This document shows, piece by piece, positions 8,665 to 16,095 of a stretch of 20,119 nucleotides of DNA. A program made the position numbers and the translations under genes. The stretch covers positions 1-20,119 of the forward strand of contig CAJTZB010000027.1 in NCBI GenBank assembly GCA_910583815.1, written 5' to 3'. Within the stretch, counting starts at the first letter, position 1. Every line of letters starts with the position of its first letter. The notes beneath the pieces are model-generated. The model saw only the letters and a program-made list of their open reading frames with translations, was not told the origin of the DNA and did not search any database. Origin of the DNA: an uncultured Lachnospiraceae bacterium. GTDB taxonomy: Bacteria > Bacillota > Clostridia > Lachnospirales > Lachnospiraceae.

Positions 8665-9167
8665 TGCCAAATAATGATGCCCTCATTAAAAAGGATCGCC
8701 TGCGTTATACGAAAAATAAACTTTCCGCAAACTTAACGCTGCTTGCAATCGTTTTTAACGCGCTTTACTTTGTCAATATATATAAATCTGATGTTGGCTC
8801 ATATTATTATAAGCTGATTATAGGGATTTCTGTTGTATACAATCTGCTTTTTATGCTTTTTGCATTTCTTTCTTCTGAAGGAGTAAAAAGCTATAAAATC
8901 AGTTACTCGTTCGTGCTGGCAGCTTTGGGAATCGGACAGATTATCCGTATTTTTATTCTGCCATTGTCGGCAAAGTCCGACACTATCACAATGGGTGATG
9001 TGCAGCAGGTTGTAATGGAAAGCGAACAGTTTACGCAAGTATGTATTTATTTAATTGCGTCTGCGGTACTTTGTATTATTGCAGGAATCATTGCATTTAT
9101 CAAAACTCGTACACTTGTAAGTTACCAGGCAGAACTTGATAAAAAAGGCAAGGGGAGCAAGCCATGA
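8661..9167 (+). CDS. Unknown 4-helix membrane protein, translationally coupled
   Basis: This 168-residue protein is not one I recognise. Four hydrophobic segments lie at about residues 22-39, 48-69, 81-100 and 125-147, flanked by a basic N-terminus and a Lys-rich C-terminal tail. Its ATG overlaps the stop of the previous gene, and its own stop overlaps the start of the ATPase gene, both as ATGA. This unbroken chain (membrane protein, membrane protein, ATPase) strongly suggests stoichiometric synthesis of products that act together. There is no good independent ribosome binding site, consistent with re-initiation from the upstream gene. The function is unknown. Confidence 0.8.
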   Translation: MMPNNDALIKKDRLRYTKNKLSANLTLLAIVFNALYFVNIYKSDVGSYYYKLIIGISVVYNLLFMLFAFLSSEGVKSYKISYSFVLAALGIGQIIRIFILPLSAKSDTITMGDVQQVVMESEQFTQVCIYLIASAVLCIIAGIIAFIKTRTLVSYQAELDKKGKGSKP

Positions 9168-10225
9168 GCGATCTAAAATTACAGCATCTCGAAAAAATAT
9201 ATGATAACAAGGTTCAGGCTGTATATGACTTTAACCTTGATGTAAAAGACGGCGAGCTGATCGTCCTGGTTGGTCCTTCTGGCTGTGGAAAGTCAACAAC
9301 ACTGCGTATGGTAGCGGGACTTGAAGATATTTCTGCAGGGAAGCTGATTATCGACGGCAGAGACGTTACTGCTATGCCGCCAAAAGACCGTGATATTGCA
9401 ATGGTGTTTCAGAACTATGCACTTTACGGTCATATGACAATCTATGAGAATATGGCATTTTCGCTGATGCTCCGTAAGGAAAATAAAAATGAAATCCATC
9501 AGAAAGTATTAGCAGCAGCAGAGATATTAGGGCTTACTGACCAGTTAAATAAAAAGCCAAACCAGCTTTCTGGTGGTCAGCGCCAAAGAGTTGCAATGGG
9601 ACGTGCAATTGTACGTACTCCAAAGATATTCCTGTTTGATGAGCCGCTTTCTAATCTTGACGCAAAACTGCGTGGGGCTACACGGCGTGAGATATTGCTG
9701 CTGCATAAGCGCCTGAAAGCGACAATGCTCTATGTGACACATGACCAGACAGAAGCATTGACACTTGCCGACAGGATTGTATGTATGTCAATGGGCCACG
9801 TTCAGCAAATCGGTACGCCATTGGAACTTTATGATACTCCGGCAAATCTCTTTGTTGCAGGTTTTATCGGACTTCCTCCGATGAATTTCTTTGATGTTGA
9901 GATAAAGAACGGCCAAGTCGTATGCGAAGATTTCAGCTTTGAGCTTACACCAGAAGAAAAGAAAATGTTAGCTGGTTATGAAGGAAAGACAGTAACATTT
10001 GGGGTTCGTCCAGAAGATATTTCTGAGGGCGGAAGCATCGGAGTAGAGGTTTCTTCTAACCAGAACCTTGGTCAGATGACTTTGATTAACGGTGTATTAA
10101 AGAAACACAAGATAACCTGTAAGTTCCGTGGCTGGTTTAACTATAAACCGGGAGATAAGGTTCTGGTTTCTTTCAACAGAAAGCATTTCTTTGATAAACA
10201 GACAACTAATGCAATTAGATTATAA
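9164..10225 (+). CDS. MsmK/UgpC-type ATPase of a sugar ABC importer (first copy)
   Basis: This is a 353-residue cytoplasmic ATPase of the CUT1 carbohydrate importer class. Visible motifs are the A-loop tyrosine Y13, Walker A GPSGCGKST at 37-45, Q-loop Q83, signature LSGGQ at 135-139, Walker B ending at D159/E160 and switch histidine H193. The C-terminal third is the MalK-like regulatory (OB/TOBE) domain, starting around the PPMNFFDV segment. The Q-loop is followed by YALYGHM rather than the usual YALYPHM, a glycine in place of a well-conserved proline. The start overlaps the preceding membrane-protein gene. All catalytic residues are present, so it should be active. It could serve this importer alone or several CUT1 importers, as MsmK does in streptococci. 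Confidence 0.96.
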   Translation: MSDLKLQHLEKIYDNKVQAVYDFNLDVKDGELIVLVGPSGCGKSTTLRMVAGLEDISAGKLIIDGRDVTAMPPKDRDIAMVFQNYALYGHMTIYENMAFSLMLRKENKNEIHQKVLAAAEILGLTDQLNKKPNQLSGGQRQRVAMGRAIVRTPKIFLFDEPLSNLDAKLRGATRREILLLHKRLKATMLYVTHDQTEALTLADRIVCMSMGHVQQIGTPLELYDTPANLFVAGFIGLPPMNFFDVEIKNGQVVCEDFSFELTPEEKKMLAGYEGKTVTFGVRPEDISEGGSIGVEVSSNQNLGQMTLINGVLKKHKITCKFRGWFNYKPGDKVLVSFNRKHFFDKQTTNAIRL

Positions 10226-10242
10226 TAAGGAGAGCGAACCAG

Positions 10243-10821
10243 ATGAAACAAAAACAAGTATCCGCCGGTCAGAGGCGAGGAGTGAAAGAGTTTATCCGTA
10301 AGTTTTTCGTTTCTCTGAAACGTAGCCCGCAGAATATTTCTCTTGTCGCGCTGGCGGTAGCATTTCTTGTCTATTCGCTGAACCTTACGTCCATAGCGAA
10401 TACTACGGCAAGAATCAATTCCCCTAATATGGGTCAGTGTGAGTTTGCAGCAATGTTGTTTTCCATACTTTCTTTCGTTTGCTTTTTAAGGGCATTTCCA
10501 AAAAGGCAGAAGCCAAATAAAGTAATGTTAGGGCTTTTGTTTCTGATGATGGGGATTATGGTATTTGCAGACAGCGTTTATCTTACAAGGATTACAAGGG
10601 CATTGAACCGTCCGGATAATCCAATTGTTATTACGGAAGACACAGCCTATATTTCTGCTGCGCAAAATATTGTTACACTGCACATAGTATTTGTTGCTGT
10701 CTGTGCTCTGCTGGTACTTATGCTGCCTGTTTACGGAAAGCTTTTAAAGAAAATTAATACTTCTATTGAAGTAGAAGGCAATGGGGAAATGGAAGCAATC
10801 GACATTTCCGAAGAGGACTGA
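10243..10821 (+). CDS. Unknown 4-helix membrane protein after the first ATPase
   Basis: This 192-residue protein is not one I recognise. It has a strongly basic N-terminus of about 30 residues, four hydrophobic segments at about 32-48, 66-84, 94-113 and 145-163, and an acidic C-terminal tail ending EDISEED-like. The basic N-terminus and acidic C-terminus would both be cytoplasmic if there are four helices. It starts 17 bases after the ATPase stop with an AAGGAGAG site. A terminator-like hairpin follows its stop codon. Together with the neighbouring 4-helix proteins it forms a set of small membrane proteins encoded with the importer; the function is unknown. Confidence 0.8.
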   Translation: MKQKQVSAGQRRGVKEFIRKFFVSLKRSPQNISLVALAVAFLVYSLNLTSIANTTARINSPNMGQCEFAAMLFSILSFVCFLRAFPKRQKPNKVMLGLLFLMMGIMVFADSVYLTRITRALNRPDNPIVITEDTAYISAAQNIVTLHIVFVAVCALLVLMLPVYGKLLKKINTSIEVEGNGEMEAIDISEED

Positions 10822-10838
10822 AAACAGTTTCTTGAACA

Positions 10839-10878
10839 GGAAGCAGCGTTGGCTATATGAGGCCTTGCTGCTTTCCTT
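10839..10878 (+). terminator. Imperfect terminator-like hairpin, possible attenuator
   Basis: AAGCAGC (10841-10847) pairs with GCTGCTT (10867-10873), and GGC (10851-10853) with GCC (10862-10864). A short pyrimidine-rich TTTCCTT follows. The tail is weak, so I expect partial termination that would lower expression of the genes downstream. It lies just before the start of the next gene. Confidence 0.45.
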
Positions 10879-10892
10879 GCATAGGTATCATT

Positions 10893-11522
10893 ATGTCAAA
10901 AGAACAAAAAAAACAGCAAAAAGAAAAACCTTCAGCTGAAAATGACTACAGCCTGAAAGCAGACGCCGTCAACCGTCTTGTCAATGCAAAATCGGCACCG
11001 GAAGTTTCTTATAAAGAAATTAACAAATATACTTCAAAAGGAAAGTCCCATATTCCGTCTTGGATCAAAATTCTGTTTGTAAAGTTTTGGTTCAGTGGTG
11101 CTATCTGTTACTTTTTTCTTTGGGGTTTGGGTATGTATGTTTTTGGGCTTGACCTGATGGTTGCATTGGCAGTTGGCTTAGGGATGTCTACAGATTTGAT
11201 GGTAAATCAGCTGCTGCATTACTTTGAACCGGAAAAGGGTGCATATGACAAATGGATGATGATTCCATTCCGAAAATTCTGGACGTTATTTTTGAACGTG
11301 ATTTATGCCGGGGTAGTGCTGTATTGTGTAATTCAGATATACAATATTATAAATATTATATTGGTTGGTAACGTGGAAGAGGCACAGACGGTTGCTCTCG
11401 GAGTTGAGCCGCTCTTGTTTGGAATTTTTTACATGGGTGTTGACATGCTATTTGTTACAATGAAAAATACGATGGTAAAGATTTTCCGTGATGCAAATAA
11501 AAAAGTTTCCACCGGACATTAA
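10893..11522 (+). CDS. Unknown membrane protein with basic N-terminal region
   Basis: This 209-residue protein is not one I recognise. About 60 hydrophilic, Lys- and Glu-rich residues precede a membrane domain of about four segments. The first two are separated by a very short turn (GMYVFGLDLMVALAVGLGMS), and the last two are joined by a short acidic loop containing GNVEEAQ. The C-terminus is short and basic. The ATG at 10893 has only a weak AGG 7 bases upstream. An in-frame ATG at 10857 lies in the loop of the terminator-like hairpin, so I prefer the later start. It is the fourth small membrane protein near the importer genes and is followed by a structured non-coding interval. Confidence 0.75.
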   Translation: MSKEQKKQQKEKPSAENDYSLKADAVNRLVNAKSAPEVSYKEINKYTSKGKSHIPSWIKILFVKFWFSGAICYFFLWGLGMYVFGLDLMVALAVGLGMSTDLMVNQLLHYFEPEKGAYDKWMMIPFRKFWTLFLNVIYAGVVLYCVIQIYNIINIILVGNVEEAQTVALGVEPLLFGIFYMGVDMLFVTMKNTMVKIFRDANKKVSTGH

Positions 11523-11538
11523 AATAAATTGTTTTTGC

Positions 11539-11765
11539 TATATGGCTTAGTGACTCAAAAACCTCTTTTGATACTCAGGCCCTATACGGAAAATATTTTA
11601 ATGCGGAGACACAGATTGAAAAATAAGTTTAATAACTTATTTTTCAATCAGCTGTTTGTGCCGAGAACGTCACAAATAGCCGGTGAACTTTATTCACCTT
11701 ATCCGACAAGAAAAATCATATTCGTGAATTTTTCCTGCGGTTGTTCGAACGTTAAACGTTCTCGG
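11539..11765 (+). promoter_or_regulatory. Heavily structured interval before the GH4 gene, possible RNA switch or repeat element
   Basis: The interval between the stop at 11522 and the GH4 start at 11779 holds a chain of inverted repeats. They are an imperfect hairpin (11539-11586), a perfect 16-bp AT-rich hairpin (11614-11649), a 10-bp hairpin (11651-11680, one G-U pair), a 6-bp hairpin (11682-11698), a 7-bp hairpin (11710-11734) and a 7-bp palindrome (11747-11761). The whole loop of the third hairpin (11661-11670) is the exact reverse complement of 11756-11765. That allows a pseudoknot or an alternative long helix that excludes the last palindrome. I recognise no known riboswitch class here. 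Confidence 0.55.
11614..11649. terminator. Perfect 16-bp AT-rich hairpin, possible bidirectional terminator
   Basis: Bases 11614-11629 pair perfectly with 11634-11649 around a TAAT loop. Runs of five A and five T lie inside the stem rather than after it. It is the strongest stem of the structured interval. It might end the upstream transcript or form part of a larger RNA or repeat element. Confidence 0.45.
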
Positions 11766-11778
11766 AATGGATGATGGT

Positions 11779-13182
11779 ATGAAAAATGTCAAAATCGCTT
11801 ATATAGGCGGAGGCTCAAAGGCATGGGCAAGAGTGTTTATGATGGATTTGGCGCTTTCTGAAGGCTTTTGTGGAGAAATAGCGCTTTATGACATTGATGT
11901 TCCTGCCGCAGAGCTGAACCAAAAAATTGGAGAGAGAATCAATCAGTCCGCTGAAACGGTTTCCAAATGGGAATATAGAGTTTATACGGAAATCGGCGAG
12001 GCGCTGGATGGAGCAGATTTTGTGGCATGTTCTATTTTACCTGGGACATTTGATGAAATGCAGGGAGATGTCCATCTTCCTGAAAAATATGGAATTTATC
12101 AGTCAGTAGGTGATACGGTAGGTCCCGGCGGAGTGCTGCGCGCCATGCGTACGGTTCCGATTTATGAGGAATTTGCGCGTGAAATAAAAAAGCATTGCCC
12201 AAATGCGTGGGTCATCAATCTCACAAATCCGATGACTGCCTGCACTAAAACACTTTATGATGTTTTTCCGGAAATAAAAGCGTTTGGGTGCTGCCATGAG
12301 GTATTTCATGCACAGGAGTTTTTGTGCTGTGTGGCGCAGGAAGTATTAGGCGTTGCAAGACCTGCAAGGAGTGAGATGCTGATTGATGCCTGTGGAGTAA
12401 ACCATTTTACTTGGATTACAGAGGCAAATTACAACGGAAACGATATGCTTAAGGTATTGCCGGAGTTTATTGATCGTTTCTACGAAAAGGGCTATTGTGA
12501 ACATATTGGGGTTGCACCAGATGATTTCCATAATGACCCATTCCGCTATGGCAATAAAGTAAAGATGGATTTATTCCGGCGGTTTGGTGTGCTTGCAGCA
12601 GCGGGCGACAGGCATCTGGTTGAATTTATGAATCCTTCTTGGTATTTAAAAGATAAGGAAGATGCGGACCGGTGGCTGTATCATTTGACTACGGTAGATT
12701 ACCGGAAGCAGGACAGAATCAATAAAATCAACTATTCACGCCGTGTTGCGGATGGGAAAGAGGCTATAGAAGTCAAAAAAAGCGATGAAGAAGTTGTAGA
12801 ACTTATGAAAGCGCTGCTCGGACTGATTCCACCAAAGGTTTCCAATGCCAATACCATAAACGTTGGCCAGATGGCAGAACTGCCCCTTGGTTCAGTTGTA
12901 GAAACAAACTGTGTGTTTTCGCGTGACAGTGTAAAGCCAATAGCTGCAAGGCCGCTTCCAAAGAGTGTCAATGCGCTGGTGCTGCGGAACGCGCTGAATA
13001 TTGAAAATACTTACAACGGTATAAAGCACCGTGATTTCCGTGAAATTTTTGAGGCATTTGTAAACCAGCCGCTTTGTTCTGAACTGACACTTTCTGATGC
13101 AAAGGAACTGTTTGCTTGTATGGTTCACGCGACGGAACAATATCTTAGAGAGTACTATTCTCTTGATGGGTTGATATTATGA
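11779..13182 (+). CDS. Glycoside hydrolase family 4, probable alpha-galacturonidase (LplD-like)
   Basis: This is a 467-residue cytoplasmic GH4 enzyme. GH4 members use NAD and a divalent metal and cleave by an oxidation/elimination mechanism. The Rossmann loop IAYIGGGSKAW is at residues 6-16. TNP with N150, the tetrad CHEV at 172-175, and NHFTW with H209 carry cofactor and metal ligands. CHEV is the signature reported for GH4 alpha-galacturonidases such as B. subtilis LplD, so the likely substrate is a short galacturonide from pectin. The ATG at 11779 is chosen because GGA-rich sequence (11764-11771) lies before it; an in-frame ATG at 11767 has no site of its own. The stop overlaps the AEC gene (ATGA). 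Family certain, substrate likely. Confidence 0.9.
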   Translation: MKNVKIAYIGGGSKAWARVFMMDLALSEGFCGEIALYDIDVPAAELNQKIGERINQSAETVSKWEYRVYTEIGEALDGADFVACSILPGTFDEMQGDVHLPEKYGIYQSVGDTVGPGGVLRAMRTVPIYEEFAREIKKHCPNAWVINLTNPMTACTKTLYDVFPEIKAFGCCHEVFHAQEFLCCVAQEVLGVARPARSEMLIDACGVNHFTWITEANYNGNDMLKVLPEFIDRFYEKGYCEHIGVAPDDFHNDPFRYGNKVKMDLFRRFGVLAAAGDRHLVEFMNPSWYLKDKEDADRWLYHLTTVDYRKQDRINKINYSRRVADGKEAIEVKKSDEEVVELMKALLGLIPPKVSNANTINVGQMAELPLGSVVETNCVFSRDSVKPIAARPLPKSVNALVLRNALNIENTYNGIKHRDFREIFEAFVNQPLCSELTLSDAKELFACMVHATEQYLREYYSLDGLIL

Positions 13183-14183
13183 CAGATGCTTTTCTGTTTG
13201 CAGCAAATGCAGTTCTTCCGATTATTTTATTAATAGTGCTGGGCTATATTCTGAAACGAATCGGAATGCTTAGTAAGGAGTTTTTGGACGTTGGAAACAA
13301 ATTTACATTTAGGGTGCTTTTGCCAGCGCTGCTCTATTACAACGTTTACGGAATAGGCAGCCTGCGGGAAATCAATATAGCTTTTGTGCTGTATGGCATT
13401 GTATCAGTTCTTGTGATTTTTTTTCTTGCAATTGCTGTTACTTGTGCATTTACAAAAGAGAATGCAAAGCGTGGGGCGTTGATTCAGGCGATGTTCCGTT
13501 CCAATTATGCAATCATCGGGCTTCCACTTGCCACCTCTTTGTTCGGAGACAAAGGCGCAGCAGCAGCAGGCGTTATGTCTGCATTCTGTGTGCCTCTGTT
13601 TAATATGCTTGGTGTAGTTACACTTACCATTTTTAACAGCAATGATACAAAAGAAAAAATCAATATCAAAAAAATACTTTCCGGCATTATAAAGAATCCG
13701 CTGATTGCTGCGACTCTTCTTGGAATTGCTACACTTGGAGTCCGTGAGCTGTTTGTACATCAGGGAATCAGTTTCAGGCTTCGTGATGTACAGGTGCTAT
13801 ATAAATCGTTGGAGAATGTAAAATCTATCTGTACTCCGTTTGCACTCATTGTTTTAGGCGGCAGGTTTGAATTTTCTGCAGTGTCTAAACTGTGGAAAGA
13901 AATTGCATTTGGAACAGTGATGCGGACAGTTACAGTTCCATTTTTTGGCCTTTTGGCAGCATATCTTCTTCGGGATATGGTAACACCGGGCTTTGGAGGA
14001 GAACATTTTGCAACATTTATCGGAGTATTTGCAACTCCTGTTGCGGTTTCAAGCGCAATTATGGCGCGAGAAATGGGTGCAGATGATGAGCTTGCAGGAC
14101 AGCTGGTTGTATGGACCAGTATTGTCAGCACTGTGACAATTTTTGTTTATGTCACGCTTTTGCGGGCAGTCGGAATTTTCTAA
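13179..14183 (+). CDS. AEC-family (auxin efflux carrier type) membrane transporter
   Basis: This is a 334-residue polytopic protein of the AEC family, which includes bacterial malate/organic-acid permeases and plant PIN-like carriers. It has about ten hydrophobic helices in two halves around a charged central loop (NDTKEKINIKK). Family-typical stretches include the N-terminal LGYILKRIGML, RSNYAIIGLPLA and, near the end, FATPVAVSSAIMAREMGAD, which holds the conserved proline crossover region. Its start overlaps the GH4 stop by 4 bases, so the two are translationally coupled. A role in moving an organic acid or uronate linked to galacturonide breakdown is a reasonable inference; the direction of transport cannot be told. 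Confidence 0.93.
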   Translation: MTDAFLFAANAVLPIILLIVLGYILKRIGMLSKEFLDVGNKFTFRVLLPALLYYNVYGIGSLREINIAFVLYGIVSVLVIFFLAIAVTCAFTKENAKRGALIQAMFRSNYAIIGLPLATSLFGDKGAAAAGVMSAFCVPLFNMLGVVTLTIFNSNDTKEKINIKKILSGIIKNPLIAATLLGIATLGVRELFVHQGISFRLRDVQVLYKSLENVKSICTPFALIVLGGRFEFSAVSKLWKEIAFGTVMRTVTVPFFGLLAAYLLRDMVTPGFGGEHFATFIGVFATPVAVSSAIMAREMGADDELAGQLVVWTSIVSTVTIFVYVTLLRAVGIF

Positions 14184-14294
14184 GCAGGGAAACAAGCAAT
14201 TTATATCAGAAACTGTAGAAGTGGGCAGAGAAAAAAGGGCATTGTTCCGGAAGCTGCCTTAGGAAAGAATTTAAGAAATCATAGGAGTACCATT

Positions 14295-15395
14295 ATGTCG
14301 TATTTAACATTGAGAGGAATCAATAAGATTTACCCAAACGGATTTCATGCTGTTCACGATTTCAATCTGGAGATTGAAAAGGGCGAATTTATCGTATTTG
14401 TCGGCTCGTCCGGCTGCGGTAAATCCACAACACTGCGTATGATTGCAGGACTTGAAAACATCAGCAAAGGCGATTTTTTCATTGATGGAGTCAGGGCAAA
14501 TGAAAAAGGTCCCAGAGAGCGTGGTGTTGCTATGGTTTTTCAGAGCTATGCACTCTATCCGCATATGTCAGTTTATGACAATCTTGCATTTGGCCTTACG
14601 CTTCAAGGTGTGGATGAAGATGTAATCGACAGAAAGGTAACAAATACTGCGAAGATTCTTGGCCTTACTGATTATTTGGACAGAAAGCCGCGTGCGCTTT
14701 CCGGCGGACAGAGGCAGAGAGTTGCCGTTGGACGTGCGATTATCCGCAAGGTAGATATTTTCCTGATGGACGAGCCGCTTTCCAATCTGGATGCCAAGCA
14801 GAGAGTGACGATGCGCTCTGAAATTACACAGATTCACCGTGAGACAGGGGCTACTACGATTTATGTAACACACGACCAGACAGAAGCCATGACAATGGCA
14901 GACAGAATCGTTGTAATGAAGGATGGCTATATTCAGCAGGTGGGGACGCCACATGATTTATACTTTAATCCTTCTAATATGTTTGTTGCAGGATTTATCG
15001 GAGAACCGCCGATGAACTTTATTGATGCTAAATTAAAGCATGGAAAGATTAAGATCAGCAACAACGAGATTGACTTAAGCGCGGTTGCAGACCGGAGCGT
15101 CCTTGAAAAATACGAAAATGCAGAGATTGCCTTTGGGTTCCGGCCAGAAGCAATCAGGTTGCCGGGCAAGGAAGATGTAAGCAAATCTTATCAGCTATCT
15201 TGCAGTGTTGAGCTTACAGAATTGTTAGGCGACAGCACAAATGTCTATGTGGATATAAACGGAGTAAAGTCGATTCTTAAAGTCGATCCGCATGACACAC
15301 CGGAAATGGATTCTAAAATGGAGTTTGCAATTCCTTTTGAGAGCGTTTATTTATTCGACAGGCAGAGCGAGAGGCGTATCAGGCTTAAAGCATAA
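14295..15395 (+). CDS. MsmK/UgpC-type ATPase of a sugar ABC importer (second copy)
   Basis: This is a 366-residue CUT1-class ATPase, homologous along its length to the first copy in this locus but clearly diverged. Motifs fall at identical positions: Walker A GSSGCGKST at 37-45, Q83, LSGGQ at 135-139, D159/E160 and H193. Here the Q-loop is followed by the usual YALYPHM. The MalK-like regulatory domain begins around GEPPMNFIDAKL and is a little longer than in the first copy. An AGGAG site precedes the ATG with 8-base spacing. It is the last gene of the locus and is followed by a strong terminator. It may be a general ATPase shared by several sugar importers, while the first copy is dedicated, or the reverse. 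Confidence 0.96.
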   Translation: MSYLTLRGINKIYPNGFHAVHDFNLEIEKGEFIVFVGSSGCGKSTTLRMIAGLENISKGDFFIDGVRANEKGPRERGVAMVFQSYALYPHMSVYDNLAFGLTLQGVDEDVIDRKVTNTAKILGLTDYLDRKPRALSGGQRQRVAVGRAIIRKVDIFLMDEPLSNLDAKQRVTMRSEITQIHRETGATTIYVTHDQTEAMTMADRIVVMKDGYIQQVGTPHDLYFNPSNMFVAGFIGEPPMNFIDAKLKHGKIKISNNEIDLSAVADRSVLEKYENAEIAFGFRPEAIRLPGKEDVSKSYQLSCSVELTELLGDSTNVYVDINGVKSILKVDPHDTPEMDSKMEFAIPFESVYLFDRQSERRIRLKA

Positions 15396-15465
15396 ACATA
15401 TTGCTTTTGCATCCTAGCTTTATAAGGAATTGTGCCATAAGGCCAAATCTGTTTTGTGGATTTGT

Positions 15466-15509
15466 AATTGTCACAAGCGTTGTATCACAGCACTTGTGAC
15501 AATTTTTTT
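15466..15509 (+). terminator. Rho-independent terminator ending the carbohydrate locus
   Basis: A perfect 12-bp stem (15466-15477 with 15493-15504) and a 15-nt loop run into a T-tract. The T-tract touches the stop codon of the convergent minus-strand gene. In the minus direction there is no good T-run, so it mainly serves the plus strand. Confidence 0.92.
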
Positions 15510-16002
15510 ACCGCATTGCCGCAAGAGGGTTGCTTCGGAAATAAATCCGGTAGATGATAGTGGCAGCCAGACGCACAAAGAGGCTAATTGCAGCAATACA
15601 GGCAGGAAGCCTGCATATAAGCACAGGAGTGCCGGAATGGAGCGCATAAGAAAAATGCCATGCACCAAGCAGGAAAAATGCAATCAGATAGCTGATGCTT
15701 GCTGCGGTATGGCGTAGTTTAGAATAGTGATATTTGTGGCGGAAAAGAGGAAACAGGCATTCTTCCTCTTTTTTTTGTTTTGCAGTCTTTTGCTCCAACA
15801 GGGTGCGAATCAAATAAGGAAGCACGGAATAGAGGAACAGGAGATAAAGAGGAGAGGGTGTTTTATATTTGGTTAAAAGAAGGCAAAGGAAGGAAAGTGC
15901 AAGCAGCGCGGATAAGACATAACTGGAAAGTACCAGCCCGCGATAAGCGGCGACATGGAGAAAAAGCAGTTCCATTTTTTTTGCGGTTGTGTCGGCTGAC
16001 AT
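15508..16002 (-). CDS. Unknown 4-helix membrane protein, single gene
   Basis: I do not recognise this 164-residue protein. It has four hydrophobic segments (about residues 20-42, 46-62, 94-114 and 118-140). A Lys/Glu-rich cytoplasmic-type loop follows the second helix (EQKTAKQKKEEE), and the tail is basic. The start is set by AGGAGG, 7 bases before the ATG at 16002; the frame is open further upstream but runs into the promoter. It is transcribed against both neighbours from its own good promoter, which contains a perfect palindrome and so is probably regulated. It ends at the terminator of the carbohydrate locus. Nothing in its context gives a function. Confidence 0.75.
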   Translation of the reverse strand: MSADTTAKKMELLFLHVAAYRGLVLSSYVLSALLALSFLCLLLTKYKTPSPLYLLFLYSVLPYLIRTLLEQKTAKQKKEEECLFPLFRHKYHYSKLRHTAASISYLIAFFLLGAWHFSYALHSGTPVLICRLPACIAAISLFVRLAATIIYRIYFRSNPLAAMR

Positions 16003-16066
16003 GGCAGAACCTCCTGAAATTTGTTTTATGGCAGTCGTTTTAATATCTTTAAGAATTATTGTTTTC

Positions 16067-16095
16067 ATCATACCGTGGAGGTATGATTTTGTCAA
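16067..16095 (-). promoter_or_regulatory. Promoter with an internal operator-like palindrome
   Basis: On the minus strand, TTGACA (16090-16095) and TATGAT (16067-16072) are separated by 17 bp, a near-consensus promoter for the gene starting at 16002. A perfect inverted repeat with 8-bp arms, ATCATACC (16067-16074) and GGTATGAT (16080-16087) around 5 bases, covers the -10 box and most of the spacer. This is where repressors or MerR-type activators commonly bind. Confidence 0.7.

Noticed and set aside
11529..11774. 81-codon open frame on the plus strand between the 4-helix gene and the GH4 gene
   Set aside because: It has no ribosome binding site, its translation is unlike a structured protein, and it runs through the hairpin chain, so it is a chance frame.
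15430..15717. 95-codon plus-strand frame opposite the minus-strand membrane-protein gene
   Set aside because: It spans the terminator and is antisense to a gene with a good promoter, ribosome site and membrane profile.
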